DNA of 64,000 nt from Siphonodentalium dalli (GCA_032622095.1 CP136069.1:123556126-123620125), one strand, 5' to 3'; positions 23,101 to 35,093 are shown, numbered from the stretch's first letter. Notes: a model not told the origin generated them from the letters alone. Made by a program: numbers and translations.

Positions 23101-26100
23101 GAAGGATCTAGGTATTTTTTGGGGACACCTGTTTTTGGGCAATGATATGCCAAAGGCATAACCTGAAGGCCTGAGCGAAGGAAGGTTTGGGAGGGGGTGA
23201 CCCCCTGCTGATGGTGGGGGTTCTCCCCCTGGAATTTATTTGAATTTTGAATTTTACTGAGAGGTAAATTTGATAAAGTTTCTCAAGCATAACTTTGGAA
23301 ATTTTTATATATGTATGGATTGGAAATGCTTATAAGTTATTGTCAGATATCTTTTGGTTCAATGGATTATGCTTATCCTGCGTGAAATGAGACTTACCAT
23401 TATCACAATTCATATAATAGGCTATTTTATAAAATTCAAGTGAGACACGTATACATAATATACTACATGTAGTACAGAAACAATGTCTATTAAGTTAGTA
23501 ATTACTATTTATAGTACTAATCTCTATGTTAATTTTTCATTTGGTATTATGAGATCCCACCTGATAACCAGGTTGATGTGATCAAATTGTTAATGTTCCT
23601 GTACAGTATTTGATTGAAATACTGAAGGCTGAATGATAACAAACCTGAACTCAAACTATTTGAAGTTTCACAGATGAAAGCTAGATAAAGCCAAACATAC
23701 TTTACAGTATGATTCCAACTGTTAAACTTAAATCTTTTTGTAAACTTATATTTCTTATGTCAATATATATAGATATATAAACGTTTTGCATCTTGATATG
23801 ATATTAATTGGGACCAAAATTAAAAGAATATGTAAATAATTCTTTTCTTTTTTTTGGTCCAATTTTTTTTTTTTTTGCAATGGCAATAAAAAGTTTAGGG
23901 TCGGGGTCTGTCGGGTTAGCGGAAACAAACGTCTTTTTTTTTAGGCCTTACAGATTTACTATTTTGGTATTACATATTTACTATTTGTTCAATAGCAGCT
24001 AATTTCAAACAGTTCAATTCAGATTTCAATCAAAATCACTCCAGTGCTTTCTTAATGGATCCTCCCATCAGTTATAAAACTATGGTAGCAATACACGATT
24101 TCCAGCAATTTTGCCAACCTGGGAGGGGGTACTGTACTTCAAATCAATGCTGAGCCATTATCTTTGACATAGGTCCCATCAAGCATGTTTTAATTTCGAC
24201 AGAAATATTAGGTTTAATCATTTTAGCTTCTTCGTACAATTTGTCATTGAGTTATGCCCCTTGGTTTGCACACACAAAACGCTCAATTTTACCCATTTTT
24301 TGACTCAAATTGACCATTTTCAACCCAAAAAAACAGACCATGATAGAGCGAATGTCAGTAAATAAGCTTCTTCCACCTGATAGAGCTATGTTAGAGCTGA
24401 GAAATATTTGAAATATCGTATCAATTCGAAAAAAATGACAGATGACAGAATTCAGGGGAGAGAAATCTGGCTATTTTCCTGTAACCAATAACACAGAGTT
24501 GGCCTTCACTGAATACGAAAACCCTGTTGCGTATCCAAATTTTTCACTTTTTTGAGAACTTTCCCAGTTTTGTAAAATAAATAAACCTTCAAACCAGTAA
24601 TGACACAGTTAACACAGGCTACACTGGCTGTTATGCCCCCCAGATACTTATTTTTCAATTTTTCAGACCCCCTACAACCTGTGAAATCGTGTACTGCTAC
24701 CTATACTTTGGAATGGTAATGGTAATGTTCAGGTAATAAAAGCAGACGAACAGATCATTGAAGTGCAGAAGGATTCATATTCTTTGATAGGAAATGTTCA
24801 AATAATAAGTCCAAGGGAGCTACTCATCAATGAGTAATTAGTCAAGAAAGAGTTAACATGGTATAGCCGATCCACTACTAGAATAAGCAGCAAATTACCT
24901 AATTATAACACTATAACTAAGTCCTAGTTTATACAAAGATCAAATGACATTTCATGAAAGATTACTTTACTATAAACTTTCTAAAGTTGACCATAAAACA
25001 TGTATAACATGTCCATTGCACTTCATCTTTTTATATAATGTGCAAGAGACCTGTACTGCACAAATGATAAATTCTACTCTTGTTGAGCCCAATGATCATT
25101 TAGATCAGAGAGAACTGTACAGATTGTGGCATTGAGAAAGGTAATATTTTATGGAACAATTCGCAACCAATGCACATAGCATAGTTTTCTTTAAGGATTT
25201 GTTGAAATCAGTTATTCTTTAAATAACAGCATTTTGCAATTGCTTATTTTTCTGCTTTGGCAACTTCAACTGTTTGTCTTTTGAAATAGTCATTGACAAA
25301 TCATAAACAAAAATTCAATGTTCTATGAATCCATTAATATCATTTGGCAACTTCTTCGAAATTTTTTTAAATGCTGGTGATATCTCTCAAAACAGTTTAG
25401 CAAACAACACTGTTGTCTGGTAAATAGTTGAATAATATTGTGTATATGGTTTGATAAGGCCTCAATGTTCCTTTAACAAGATTGAGGCTGAAAATTATAG
25501 TTGGCTAAAATAAATGAAACTGTAGCTCAACCTGGAGAGAGAATACGGTCATACATTACAGTCAAAAAGAGTGATAAGGAATGCAGAAAGATCGGATGAA
25601 GGATGTGGCCTGTAGGGTGTGCCAAAGGATTTAGTCAAGCAAAGTGTGAAAATCCAAGATGGCCACTGGTGGCTATGTTTTTTAACAAATTTCAGAAAAA
25701 AATTTGATGGCTCTCATCTCGAGGTCACCCCGAAGATCCATATGAAGTTTGGTGATAATCGGATGAGTGCATCTAGATCCTAAACATGTCTATTATATTT
25801 CAAAACAATTCTCCAATAAATGCGGGCTGGAGGGTGTGCTGATGGAGTCAAATCTGTAATCCAAGAATGCTGCCTGCGGTCATGTTTTTTAACAAATTTT
25901 GGAAAATTTTGATGGCTCCCATCAAGAGGTCACCCCCCGCAAGATACATATGAAGTTTGTGATGATCGGATGAGAGAGGTAACCAGTAGGGTGTGCTCAA
26001 TGATTTAGTCATACAAAGAGTAAAATCTAATGGCCACTGGCAGTCATGTCTTTTCAACAAAATTCAGTCACCCAAAAGATTCATATGAAGTTTGGTGATG

Positions 26101-29100
26101 ATCGGATGAGTGATCTGGTCTGTAAGGTGTGCCAAAGGATTTAGTCATGCACAAGAGTAAAATCCAAGATGGCTGGCTGCCGACGACCATGTTTTTTTTA
26201 TAGAAAATTGTTCAAATTCGATTGCTCCCATCTAGAGGTGATCCTAAACATGCCTGTAAATGGCTCCCATCTAGAGGTCACCCCGAAGAACCATATGAAG
26301 TTTGGTGACAATCAGATTAGTTATGTGACCTGCAGGTCGTGCTAACAAAAATTATTGATGGATGGACGCAGACGACTCAAGACATCGACGGATACCAACC
26401 CATGAGCTAACAAGAGCTACGCTGGGCGTGCAATATACGCCCTCTCTTGGGTCGGCGGAAACTGATAAAAAAGGGGCATAACTCTGGTAAAATTGGCGGA
26501 CGGAACTCAAATTTGAACTTGACCTGTGTTTTGGTGGGAGAAAGTAATATACCAAATTATCATTGAATCCGATAAGCTCTAGTAAAGTTATCATGCGGAC
26601 AAAAAATTTCAGGGATTTTCTAAGTCAAATTACTTAAAATAAGGGGCATAACTCCGGTGAAAATTGGCGGACGGAACCCAAATTCGAACTTGAGCTGTCT
26701 TTTCTCCTAATAAACCCACATACCGAATTTGATTGAAATCGGTTCACTCTAACTAAAGTTATCATCCGGACAACAAATTTCAGGGATTTTCTAAGTCAAA
26801 TTACGTCAAAAAAGGGGCCATAACTCTCGCAAATATTATCGGATTAAAACGAAATTCGGACTTGAGCTGTATTTCGATATATGTAATCCACAAAAAAACG
26901 GGTTTTGCGTATAAACATTCCAAAATCGAGTTATCATCCGGAAACCAAAAAACATAAGAAAAACTGAATTTTCTGAGTCGAAAAAGGGGCATAACTCTGC
27001 CAAAAATGGTCGGACAGAACCCAAGTTCGAACTTGACCTGTGTTTTGGTGGGAGAAAGTAATATACCAAACTCGGATTCGTTCCGATAAACTATACTAAA
27101 GTTATCATCCGGACAACAAATTTCAAGGATTTTCTAAGTCAAAAAACGTTAAATAAGTGGCATAACTCCGGTGAAAATTGGCGGGCGGAACCCAAATTCG
27201 AACTTGAACTTACTTTTCGGCTAATAAAGCCACATACCAAATTTTACTAATTTTGATTCACTCTTAACTAAAGTTATCATCCGGACAACAGGTTAACGGA
27301 CGGACGGACGCCCGGACGGACGGACGGACGCCCGGACGGACAGACCAATACTATAATACGGCCTTTTTTTCAAAAGGGCGTATAAAAATTGGGTACAGAC
27401 AAATTCTGTCCAATATTTGTTACGATATGCTGACTTACTGTTTATTATTGAGCACTGATCTATCTCATCTTGGCACCAACGAGTAGTTTTGGTAATGTTA
27501 ATGAAGTCCCATGCATCTAAACCACCTGGGCAGCCAATGATTTTTGGAATGACTCTGAGAAATAAGACACAATATACATATAGCAATCCTCCAGAAATGT
27601 TATAAGTGGCAATTTGGCCCTTTGTCGCCAAAGAAAACAAATGCTCAATTTAATTATTTTTCCATATGAACAAATTGTACAAAATGGTACCACTTTGAAA
27701 TAGTACGTTACGTTAACAAAAATTTGTTTTGTATTTTTATGTTTTCGATTTTCATTTGTGTTTACCAATTACAGGGGCTCATTTCAATTAAAAATTGTGT
27801 TCAATTATTTTATACCATACCACCCTACTGTGGGTATACAGCTTCATACTGTGGTATAATTTCTACTGTGGGTGTAAATGTTCAAATGTAATTTTGTGTG
27901 TTAAAGACATATTTATGGACTTGTTCGGGTGCGTGAAACTGATAAATTAGTACTCAGGCGCTATTCCAACTTGGGGAATGAAGCATTCTACTAACATCGC
28001 CAATAATCTCAAACTAATCGACCATACAACTCCATAGAAAACACCGTCTGAACTACTTTCAATTGTAAATATTTACATCTCGATTCAGGACGTAACAATC
28101 GGCGATAAACTAACGCAAAATATTTCGCCATCGATACTCATTGCATTTAATACTAGTAAATATAGAAGACTGGCGGTGTGTGTTGTAAATTTGGATTAAT
28201 ATCCATAAAAATAACTACTTTGAGCAAGATTATTCTCCATTTCAATTAAATCACCCAACAGAGTGTTTCACATCACTTTAATCGTTTATACCCATTGTAG
28301 AACTACATCATAGTTGGGAAAACAGTTCTTATGTTACATTCATTGTAGAACTACATCATAGTTGGGAAAACAGTTCTTATGTTACATTCATTTAAATTTG
28401 GAAGTTGTCATAATTTCAATTAGATATGACGAACATTGCCTGCATGTCAATAAAATGTACCTTGCTAGTGTTATATGAACTATGAAACATATGAATGGTT
28501 GTATAAAGTAACTGGTGGCTCAGAAACAGACTGACATAAGGACATAAATGTTTGCATCACTACGCGTGACGGATATTCCTTATAGCGTCATGTTTGTGTC
28601 TCTCGGTGAGGATATACATTAAAAGTAAACAACGCAGTAGTTGAATTCGTGGAACAAATCAAAAATGATAATTATGGCATAAATAAAATACACCCATAGT
28701 AGCCAAGAGTAAAAGAATTTTCACCACTCGTGGTATTGTAGTTCTAACCACTCGCCAAAAGGCTCCTGGTTAAAACCACAATTCCACTCATGGTGAAAAT
28801 TTGGTATTCTCGGCTGAATAGTCAATAACTCATAGCAAATACTTCATAAAATTTATTTGACAGTCACATAGTTATTAATGACTGCCACAAACCAATTGGT
28901 ACCTGTCATTTTGTCCAGCACCAAAATTTGAGTTATATCCAGGTTTGCCCAATTGAGATATGAGCCCCTCAGTAAGAAATTAAATTTAATCATGTCCTTC
29001 AGCGGACAATGATTTAGCTACATTATGATACTGACTACTGAGCCAATATTCAATGACCAAATGAGCGAGTGTAATATTTATAACGCTATGGTGACAATGA

Positions 29101-32085
29101 ATAAACTCTGATAGAAAATTAGTCAAATACATGTATTTAACAAGTGTAGTCGTCAAAACTTACAGCAGCTTTAATTTTGAAACGCCTCTTAAATCTTCAC
29201 CTGTTATATTTTGTAGAGGATTATTCTCAATTACTCTGAAACACAAAGTTAATTTATGATATTTTAAGACAACACCACTGACAAAGGTGACGATGTTAAA
29301 CAATATCAGCTAAAATTTATTGGCTGTTAAATAAAGTGTTTACTGTGATCATGCCCACTGCTAATTTGAAGAACAGTATGTGTGATAAAAATTAACTTCA
29401 TCATGTCTTGTTCAAATTAGTTACTATTAAGATAAATCTTTACATTCTAATGTAGAGCACAATCAGTGACATATTATTGTGTAGCTTCGAACAAATTATT
29501 TCCTGATATAGAAAACATAAAACTTATATTTTTATCTGATTCTATGCTGTCAAGTGAGATGTTATCTTAACGATATAAAACCTGTATGTGGTGATTTTAA
29601 TGCAAACCAAGTGTGAATACTCACAATTGTTCAAGATTTGTTGTATTAACAAAGAGATGTGTTACATTCTTCAGACCACATCCACTCAGGTCAATCCTAT
29701 AAAGAAATGAAACAACAAATGAATATAAGATTACATTTATCTATTTTCATTAAATATAAACCAAGGACACCTTGAAAAGAAAAGCTGCTATCAATTAATA
29801 TCAATTCTTTATAGAATTTCTTATAACATTCATGGGGATATTTAAAAAAAAACAGAAATCCATGCAAAAACATTTGAAGCATACCAAGAAGGATAACTCT
29901 ATCTTGTTAGCAGAGTCGTGGAAAATCGCAGATAAGCTAAAAGATTTACCACAAATTACAATAAAAATAAACCAATTTAATACTATGCCTTTATTGACAA
30001 ATAATACACCCCATCTTCAGTTTTATCTGTATTTTATTCACAAAATAGCTATTTGTTGTCATGAAATCGCGATTTATAAAAATTATTTGTTGTTGTAATT
30101 GTGGCCCGGAAGAGATAGACCATCTTTAATCCATTACACTTCTGAATGGTTTTCCAGAAGGGATATTAATTAGCACTATAAATCAATGTCTTAATGGAAA
30201 TTTGAAATTTGCCAATTATTGTGTGAAGTTTAGTACCAGTACTACTTCCATAGCAACACAGAATATTTTAACACTTTCATGATGTGAGCTTCACATATTA
30301 TATAAGAGAATGCATTCACACAGGGTTTTCGCAAAATTTCAAGAAGCTCCCATCATGAAAGGGTTAAATGATACACGTACAGTAATGCCCTAATTAATCG
30401 ACTCCATAACCACAGCAGAATTATGGGTAACTTTTCAGGTTTTAGTCGGATTTAATTCTGCTGTGGTTATGGAGTCGATTAATTAGGGCATTACTGTACA
30501 GCATGATGATGTCTAACAATGTCAAAGTAAATACTGTTAGGCCAATGCGTTCTCTTATATATGCGAGGCTCTCTTTGGGAGACTCGCACATATCAGAGAA
30601 TGCGGAGAATGCATTGGAACAGGGTTTTAGCAAAATTTCAGGAAGCTCCCATTATGAAAGAGTTAATTAGTATAAACCTCAAAGAACAATAGAATCCAAG
30701 CTGAGTGTTATCAGTGTGATCATAAACTACCAAATTTCTCATTCATAGTTGTTATTTTTAATCCCTATTAAGGGTGCCCTTCTGACTGAAGGAATATATC
30801 AGTTGCAATTTTTGCCTTGAAATAGTTTGTGTCATTTGCAGAATATGGTCCCCAGAGGGTGAATCTAGTGATGCAATACCCTGCAGAGCACGCTAGGATA
30901 ACTAAATTCACCCTCGGGTGGCCTCATTCTGCTTAGGCCTCATCTTCTGGGAGGTATCTATAGTCTCAAATTAACATTGTTTTCAGTTACTTTTTCCCTT
31001 CTGTTCAGTTTCTATATCCCTTTTAATGATAAACTGCATAATCGAGGTGACTAATTGGTGAACATCACCAACTTCAACTGATGAAATTCAATCTTATCCT
31101 AGCCGAGGTCTCCCAAAGCAGTTGAGGCCGCAGCAGAAGGAGGATACCAGAGGGTCAATTTGGTGATGCTAGCCTACCATGCGCCATGCGGGATATCGTC
31201 ACTCTATGGTGACCTCATTCTGCAAATCTGCTACAGACTTTCAAGTTTACAGTATTTCAGCGAAAATATGAAGTTACTTAAGTTTATTTTCATATGTGAC
31301 ATATAACTGGTCAGGATAATGTTTTTCTCAAAAGTCTATCTCATGGTTCTGAGCTCAAATCATTAAAATATAAATGATTTTAAAACACACATTGTCGTAG
31401 CTTCTATAGCTGATGTCATATAACAAAGGAGTGATACACTTTCTTTTTTACATGTACAAGCATGTAGGTTTTATGGTAACTGTATTAATATCCTTTCAAT
31501 GTTATATATATATGATAGAAATTAAGACCCATTTAAAATATATATGAGGACTGATTCTTTTTCAACTTATTCGATGTAATAAACGGTGAAAATGTTGTTT
31601 TTGTTGAAATATCGATGTATGTTCTGCGCTCAAGTTTCTGAACAAAGTCTATTATTTTCAATGGAAGGGGAATAACTCTATATAGTTAGATGAGTAGATA
31701 TAGAGTTATTCCCCTTCCATTGAAAATAAACTGTAGTTTGAATTCTGTTGCATTCTGGGAGCCACAACTGGGAAAATGATTTCAGCTATTTGCTATTACT
31801 CTATGGGCACCTTCTGAGACATAGATGTTCCAAATGGTGATGAATTATAGTATTTTAATCATATTTTATGACATAGGTTGTTATTAAAACCATATATCAA
31901 GGCACTATAAAACAAAAATAATCGGTGACCCGCAAATTAAGTGGGCCATTAAAATCATACCCTTTGACTGTGACATTGTCGAAGCAGCACCTTCCATGAA
32001 TAGTATATTTGTATTCCTGGCAGTACTGATAGACCAATGATGTAATCATAGGCACAGTGCAGTGATACTGGCATGCATTCACATC
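20131..32085 (-). CDS. ATRAID: ATRAID (APR-3) orthologue, signal exon missing
   Basis: Six minus-strand exons in transcript order: 32085-31961, 29696-29625, 29235-29164, 27554-27439, 22062-21965, 20232-20131 (TAG at 20133-20131). Split codons join without a break and give 194 residues. The product starts with a cysteine-rich cap (CQYHC, GRCC). Two 72-bp exons of equal phase then encode leucine-rich repeats (IDLSGCGLKN, then ENNPLQNITGEDLRG). After these come GCPGGLDAW, an EGF-like module with six cysteines ending PGYHGYKCLRQ, and a membrane segment (about VGTCTVVAAAILWF) with a short basic tail. Module order and blocks such as CPGG..AW and HGYKC.RQ match ATRAID, a single-pass glycoprotein of lysosome and plasma membrane linked in mammals to differentiation. 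The signal-peptide exon must lie above 32085 and was not identified; it must end in phase 0. ATTAAA lies about 20 bases after the stop. Introns carry at least six transposons. Confidence 0.9.
20480..20772. repeat. Dispersed repeat, left part, split by insertion
   Basis: 'tatggacttgttcgggcacg' to 'gtgtggttgtcaatttgg' is matched by the continuous copy at 27900-28285. The remainder ('aataactactttgagcaag' to 'gtttcatatcacttta') resumes at 21720-21793 after the pearl-like insertion. It lies in the last ATRAID intron. Confidence 0.7.
20773..21719 (-). mobile_element. Pearl/Helentron-like element with tandem core (copy 1)
   Basis: It starts 'aacaagagctacgctgggc' and 'gtgcaatatacgccctctct' and ends 'ttcaaaagggcgtata'; TATACGCCCT and AGGGCGTATA form short inverted subterminal sequences. 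In between, about five core units of about 170 bp repeat 'ggggcataactc', 'aattggcggacggaaccc', 'cccacataccaaattt' and 'agttatcatccggacaac', ending in a 'cggacggacgcc' run. No target duplication is visible. A tandem core inside a dispersed element is the pearl/CvA arrangement described in bivalves, later grouped with Helentrons. It inserted into an older repeat; strand is nominal. Confidence 0.7.
22085..22450. mobile_element. MITE of the 'AAGATACATAATCCG' family
   Basis: The left end 'ttaaagatacataatccga' is complementary, with changes, to the right end 'aataggattgtgtacattta'. The interior has 'gttggcttcggtaaa', 'gagtcgaagaacccgcccat' and 'aatgttgatatataac'. Relatives lie at 39725, 52750 (one end), 58406 and 62813. 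It begins about 25 bases upstream of the ATRAID EGF exon acceptor. Confidence 0.65.
22497..22693 (+). repeat. 22-bp minisatellite, about nine copies
   Basis: The unit is 'ttactattttggtattacat' plus two bases, period 22. One copy carries an extra 'acatgt'. The array resumes for about 35 bases at 23951-23985 after an inserted element. It lies in an ATRAID intron; the plus-strand ORF through it is a repeat artefact. Confidence 0.85.
22694..23947. mobile_element. Non-autonomous PIF/Harbinger-like element, 1254 bp
   Basis: The ends are inverted repeats GGCCTAAAAAAAAAAGATG and, at the right, its complement ending TTTAGGCC; the match extends into 'tttgtttccgctaa'. It is flanked by TTA (22691-22693 and 23948-23950). 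Removing the element and one TTA restores the phase of the 22-bp minisatellite exactly. A 3-bp TTA duplication is typical of PIF/Harbinger elements. The interior includes a GC-richer stretch at 23190-23240 ('gggagggggtgacccc') and no transposase frame. Confidence 0.8.
24115..24860. repeat. Unclassified repeat segment
   Basis: 'gagttatgccccttgg' at 24250 resembles the segment inside the element at 55120. The last 140 bases ('gtgcagaaggattcatattc', 'actcatcaatgagtaattag', 'agagttaac') match the right part of the TTAA-type element at 49264-49530. Boundaries are uncertain. No gene is seen from 23986 to 25560. Confidence 0.4.
25560..26400 (-). repeat. Inverted copy of 'catcttggatt' tandem repeat
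   Basis: Units read in complement to the array at 1-1840: 'aatccaagatggccactgg', 'gaggtcaccccgaagatcc', 'tatgaagtttggtgatgatc', 'ggtgtgccaaaggatttag'. About five partial units are present. It abuts the second pearl-like element and lies in an ATRAID intron. Confidence 0.75.
26409..27384 (-). mobile_element. Pearl/Helentron-like element with tandem core (copy 2)
   Basis: Nearly identical to copy 1 from 'aacaagagctacgctgggc' to 'ttcaaaagggcgtata'. It differs by scattered single bases and by a longer 'cggacggacggacgcc' run near the right end. It ends 55 bases before ATRAID exon 27554-27439. Minus-strand ORFs with repeated SVRPS residues come from the 'cggacgga' run and are not genes. Confidence 0.7.
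27900..28285. repeat. Dispersed repeat, uninterrupted copy
   Basis: Same sequence as the split copy at 20480-20772 plus 21720-21793, here continuous: 'tatggacttgttcgggtgcg' through 'caattgtaaatatttacat' to 'aaataactactttgagcaag' and 'gtttcacatcacttta'. It shows the pre-insertion state of the other locus. Confidence 0.7.
28293..28389 (+). repeat. 48-bp direct duplication
   Basis: Two adjacent identical 48-base units start 'cattgtagaactacatcata' at 28293 and 28341. Intronic to ATRAID. Confidence 0.85.
28705..28802. repeat. Inverted repeat
   Basis: 'attttcaccactcgtggtat' plus 'tgtagttctaaccactcgcc' is complementary with some mismatches to 'ctcctggttaaaaccacaat' plus 'tccactcatggtgaaaat'. Intronic to ATRAID, no coding sign. 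Confidence 0.6.
30265..30668. mobile_element. TTAA-type II fragments around hairpin MITE (copy D)
   Basis: Two pieces of the 'tcatgatgggagct' hairpin family (30270-30368 and 30535-30668) flank a deletion derivative of the pogo-like hairpin at 30379-30501. That derivative keeps both ends (CAGTAATGCCC / GGGCATTACTG with TA outside) but has lost its central 90 bases. The cluster lies in the first mapped ATRAID intron. Confidence 0.65.
30800..31235. mobile_element. Composite double-hairpin MITE (copy 4)
   Basis: The left hairpin (30838-30932) has the usual 'ggtccccagagggtgaat' arm; the right one (about 31130-31225) is degraded. The internal segment 'cttctgttcagtttctata' plus 'cataatcgaggtgac' matches the other copies. 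The outer left end is 'gccttgaaatagtttgtg'. Confidence 0.65.
31651..31732. repeat. Perfect short hairpin, about 33-bp arms
   Basis: 'ttattttcaatggaagggg' plus 'aataactctatat' is followed after 17 bases by the exact complement 'atatagagttattcccc' plus 'ttccattgaaaataa'. It lies 230 bases downstream of ATRAID exon 32085-31961, in its intron. Confidence 0.85.
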
Positions 32086-32309
32086 CTACAAAAGAAAGAG
32101 ATTGTCTATGACACTGTAGCACAACTTGGGAAGGGGATAATTTGGAAAATGTTATGCATCAAAATAAGGAAAGTTACTGTAACAAGATGGCTGTTTTTTT
32201 TAAAATGAATTTCAGAAAAAAATTATACCTCCTGTCTAGAGGTCACTTCAAAGATCAATTATGAAGATTGGTGATGATCGAATGAGGGATGTGGCCTGTC
32301 GGTTGAATC

Positions 32310-34210
32310 TCAGTCATGCATTGTACTAGTACTATCTGGGTACTGACATGACGGGTCATAAGTGCATCAATATGCATACCATGTTTATGATACATGCATC
32401 AGTCCTGAAATGCTTTAAGATATAGTCCACCAAAGTGGACTAACCGGATAAGGGGTATTTTAATATTTGGACATTTAGGAGTCCCCTTAATGGCCTTATC
32501 TTTATCTTGAGGGAAAGAACAGTTGTAAATGTCCAAATATAAAATGAGTTCTTTCCTGATAAATCTACTTCAAATAGTGAACAACTTAGGATACAGTCCT
32601 TAAATTTGCCATTATAAAATCATACACACCACTAGACTAGAGTAGTCGAGTAGTGGATTTTCAGTAGTATTTATTAATTTTATGCTGTCACGGTCTGTGT
32701 TTATTATACTAATTACGGTACATTTGATTTTTGGTTCGAAAATTCAGTTGAGAACGATGTCAACTGCAAAACGTTCGTTTGTTTCGAAAAAAGTCTAACT
32801 TTTTTGCCAAATTTGGGGTACAATTATATGAAGGATAACCGATGGTCAGCTATGATTTTTCTCTGTCCAGTGGTAGTCGCGATTCGATTTGGACTCGATT
32901 TGGATTTGGATTTGATGTTGTAGGTACATCATAGGATGATGTCATGACGTCATGGGATTTTGTCCAAAAAAGTGTGACCCATTTTAGCTGTTTAAAAGTG
33001 TGTTGTGTTTTTGGGTGTTAACATAAGAAGAATAACGGCTGTTAGGGCCTGGAGTTGATTTTGTCTTTGCTAGCATGTCATGAAAGTGTTGCAGTTAAGA
33101 ATAAAATAACGAAAAGTTCAAATCTGCCCTTCAAGTTCAATCTGAAGCCGTGTATCAAAGTCGATGGTACCTGAATAAAAGTAATTCTATGATATTCTTC
33201 TATATATGTGCAAAATGTCAAGAAATTATATGGTAATAGATGTCTTTTTATTTGTTTTTCAAGACACACAAAAATAACTTATTAAGTCCATTAATTGTTG
33301 ACGTCGTCATTGCCCAAATACGTCAAAACAGAGTCACACAGTGCCAATGATAACTCAATGGAAAGAACGGCTGATAAAATGCTTATTTTTCGCTTCAAAT
33401 TGCCATAACATTTAAACCAATTGATTATTTTCAATGATATATATATGCTGAAATGGATATCCGGTTGACAACCGGCTACCATCGGCAAACTACGATCAAC
33501 CGGATAACTGCTATGTATTAAACACACGCGATGCCAACAGAAAAAACTAATGTATTCAGGTCCTTAATCAGCACGAGACTGAAAACAGTAGCTTTTAAAC
33601 ATGTGTACTTTATCAATTTTGCCACAAACTTTATCACTCAGAGGGGTACACAGTCGAAATTACGTGTATTAAAAGTCAAAATATGGTCCGAGATCAAAAG
33701 TCTTCCATGAATGGCAAGTTACATAGCCTGGGCTTTGGCGGCTTAACATCAAAGATGCATGACGTCGTCTTTGATGTTCCGATATCCGGTAAAACATGTG
33801 CACTGAGTCGTCAGCAAAGATCAATGCAATTGTTTTCAATGCAGAATGCCCTGGTCATTTGACATCTACTCTCCAACTCACTACAGTATCATGGATACTC
33901 AAGAAATGCGTAAATAAGTTGTCTGGGCTCATTTCCGAAAACAAATAATGAGCATAAAGTCATTGGTTGAAAATAGGGGATATCCGGTTATGATCCATTT
34001 AAATTTCATGTCGAGGTTAACCGCAAACCGGCTACAAAAATTGGTCAACTGTTTCAGCACTAATAAACATCGTTTTGATTGTCATTCTCGCTTCTATACA
34101 TTGATACAAACATTTCCATATAGTTTTGGGTTTGATTTTTTTGTCACGTCCTTAGTCTAAATGTTGACACAGTCAATTGAGTCATCGACATCGCGTCATC
34201 AGACAGTGAG
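32310..34210. other. Gene-free stretch upstream of mapped ATRAID exons
   Basis: About 1.9 kb with only short ORFs. This is where the ATRAID signal exon and promoter might lie, but no minus-strand ATG with a hydrophobic run and an in-phase GT donor could be supported. A minus-strand frame at 33291-33527 has a hydrophobic patch but no nearby Met and no donor. Confidence 0.4.
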
Positions 34211-34211
34211 C

Positions 34212-34890
34212 ATAGTTACTGGACATAAAGTCCCAAAAATAAGGGTTTAATCGAGTTTATAAATCGGTATCCCAATATAAAGAGCAGAATATATGAAAAT
34301 ATAACCAGGTGCCCGGACAAACATATCCCAAATACAAGCACAAAACACAAAATACCGGGCAAATGTCGCCTGTTTCCTATAAATAACATACTCATCTACA
34401 ACTCTGTGCACAGTGATAAAATCGTTCCTGACGCTAAATTAACGGAGTTTAAAACATTTTTCACCATTAGCGATGAGTGACTCGTCGCCATCCATATCGC
34501 CATTTTGTTTCTTAGCATTGTGGGAAGGGAACCAGTGTTCTGAAAAAAAAGTGCATGTGTTCCGACAATGGCGACATACTATTTGTTGCAGAACACCGGT
34601 TTATCCAACTTCCGATTGAACAAGTATATGAAAACATGGATGGCGACGAGTCACTCGTCGCTAATGGTGAAAAATGTTGGCGTCAGGAATTATTTGATCA
34701 CTGCAGAGATGTAGAGTATGTTATTTATAGGAAACAGGCGACATTTGCCCTGTATTTTGTGCTTGTATTTGGGATATGTTCGTCCGGGCACCTGGTAATG
34801 TTTTCATAACTTCTGCTCTTTATATTGGGATACCGATTTATAAACTCGATTAAATCCTTATTTTTGGGACTTTATGTCCAGTAACTCTAC
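34212..34890. mobile_element. Large foldback element, about 250-bp arms
   Basis: The left arm ('gttactggacataaagtccc' to 'gagtgactcgtcgccatcc', 34212-34495) and right arm ('ggatggcgacgagtcactc' to 'gggactttatgtccagtaac', 34637-34885) are complementary over most of their length, around a 140-base centre. The plus-strand ORF at 34555-34809 is read from the right arm. A diverged relative of the left-arm inner end lies at 37755-37850 ('gccattttgtttcttagcat' versus 'tccattttgtttctaggcat'). Confidence 0.75.
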
Positions 34891-35093
34891 TAACTGTTCA
34901 GTGAGACACCCACTTCAATTTGAGATAACAATTCGGTGCAGAAAATAAGGCATTATTATGAGCTTGTACTGTGCTATTCCGAGTCTTGGCCCTTGGGGCC
35001 GAATAAATGATTTTTGCCAACTTAAAAAAATATATATGTTTTCATCTTTTTGGAAACTTGAAATAGGGAAAAAATAATATTTGGTCACTAGGA

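Noticed and set aside
21166..27640. Minus-strand ORFs with SVRPS repeats and shared 63-residue frame
   Set aside because: The identical 63-residue frame occurs in both copies of the tandem-core element and the SVRPS residues come from 'cggacgga' repeats. Only 27439-27554 within the last of these frames is a real exon (ATRAID).
33291..33527. Candidate ATRAID signal exon
   Set aside because: The hydrophobic patch has no Met close before it and no in-phase GT donor after it.
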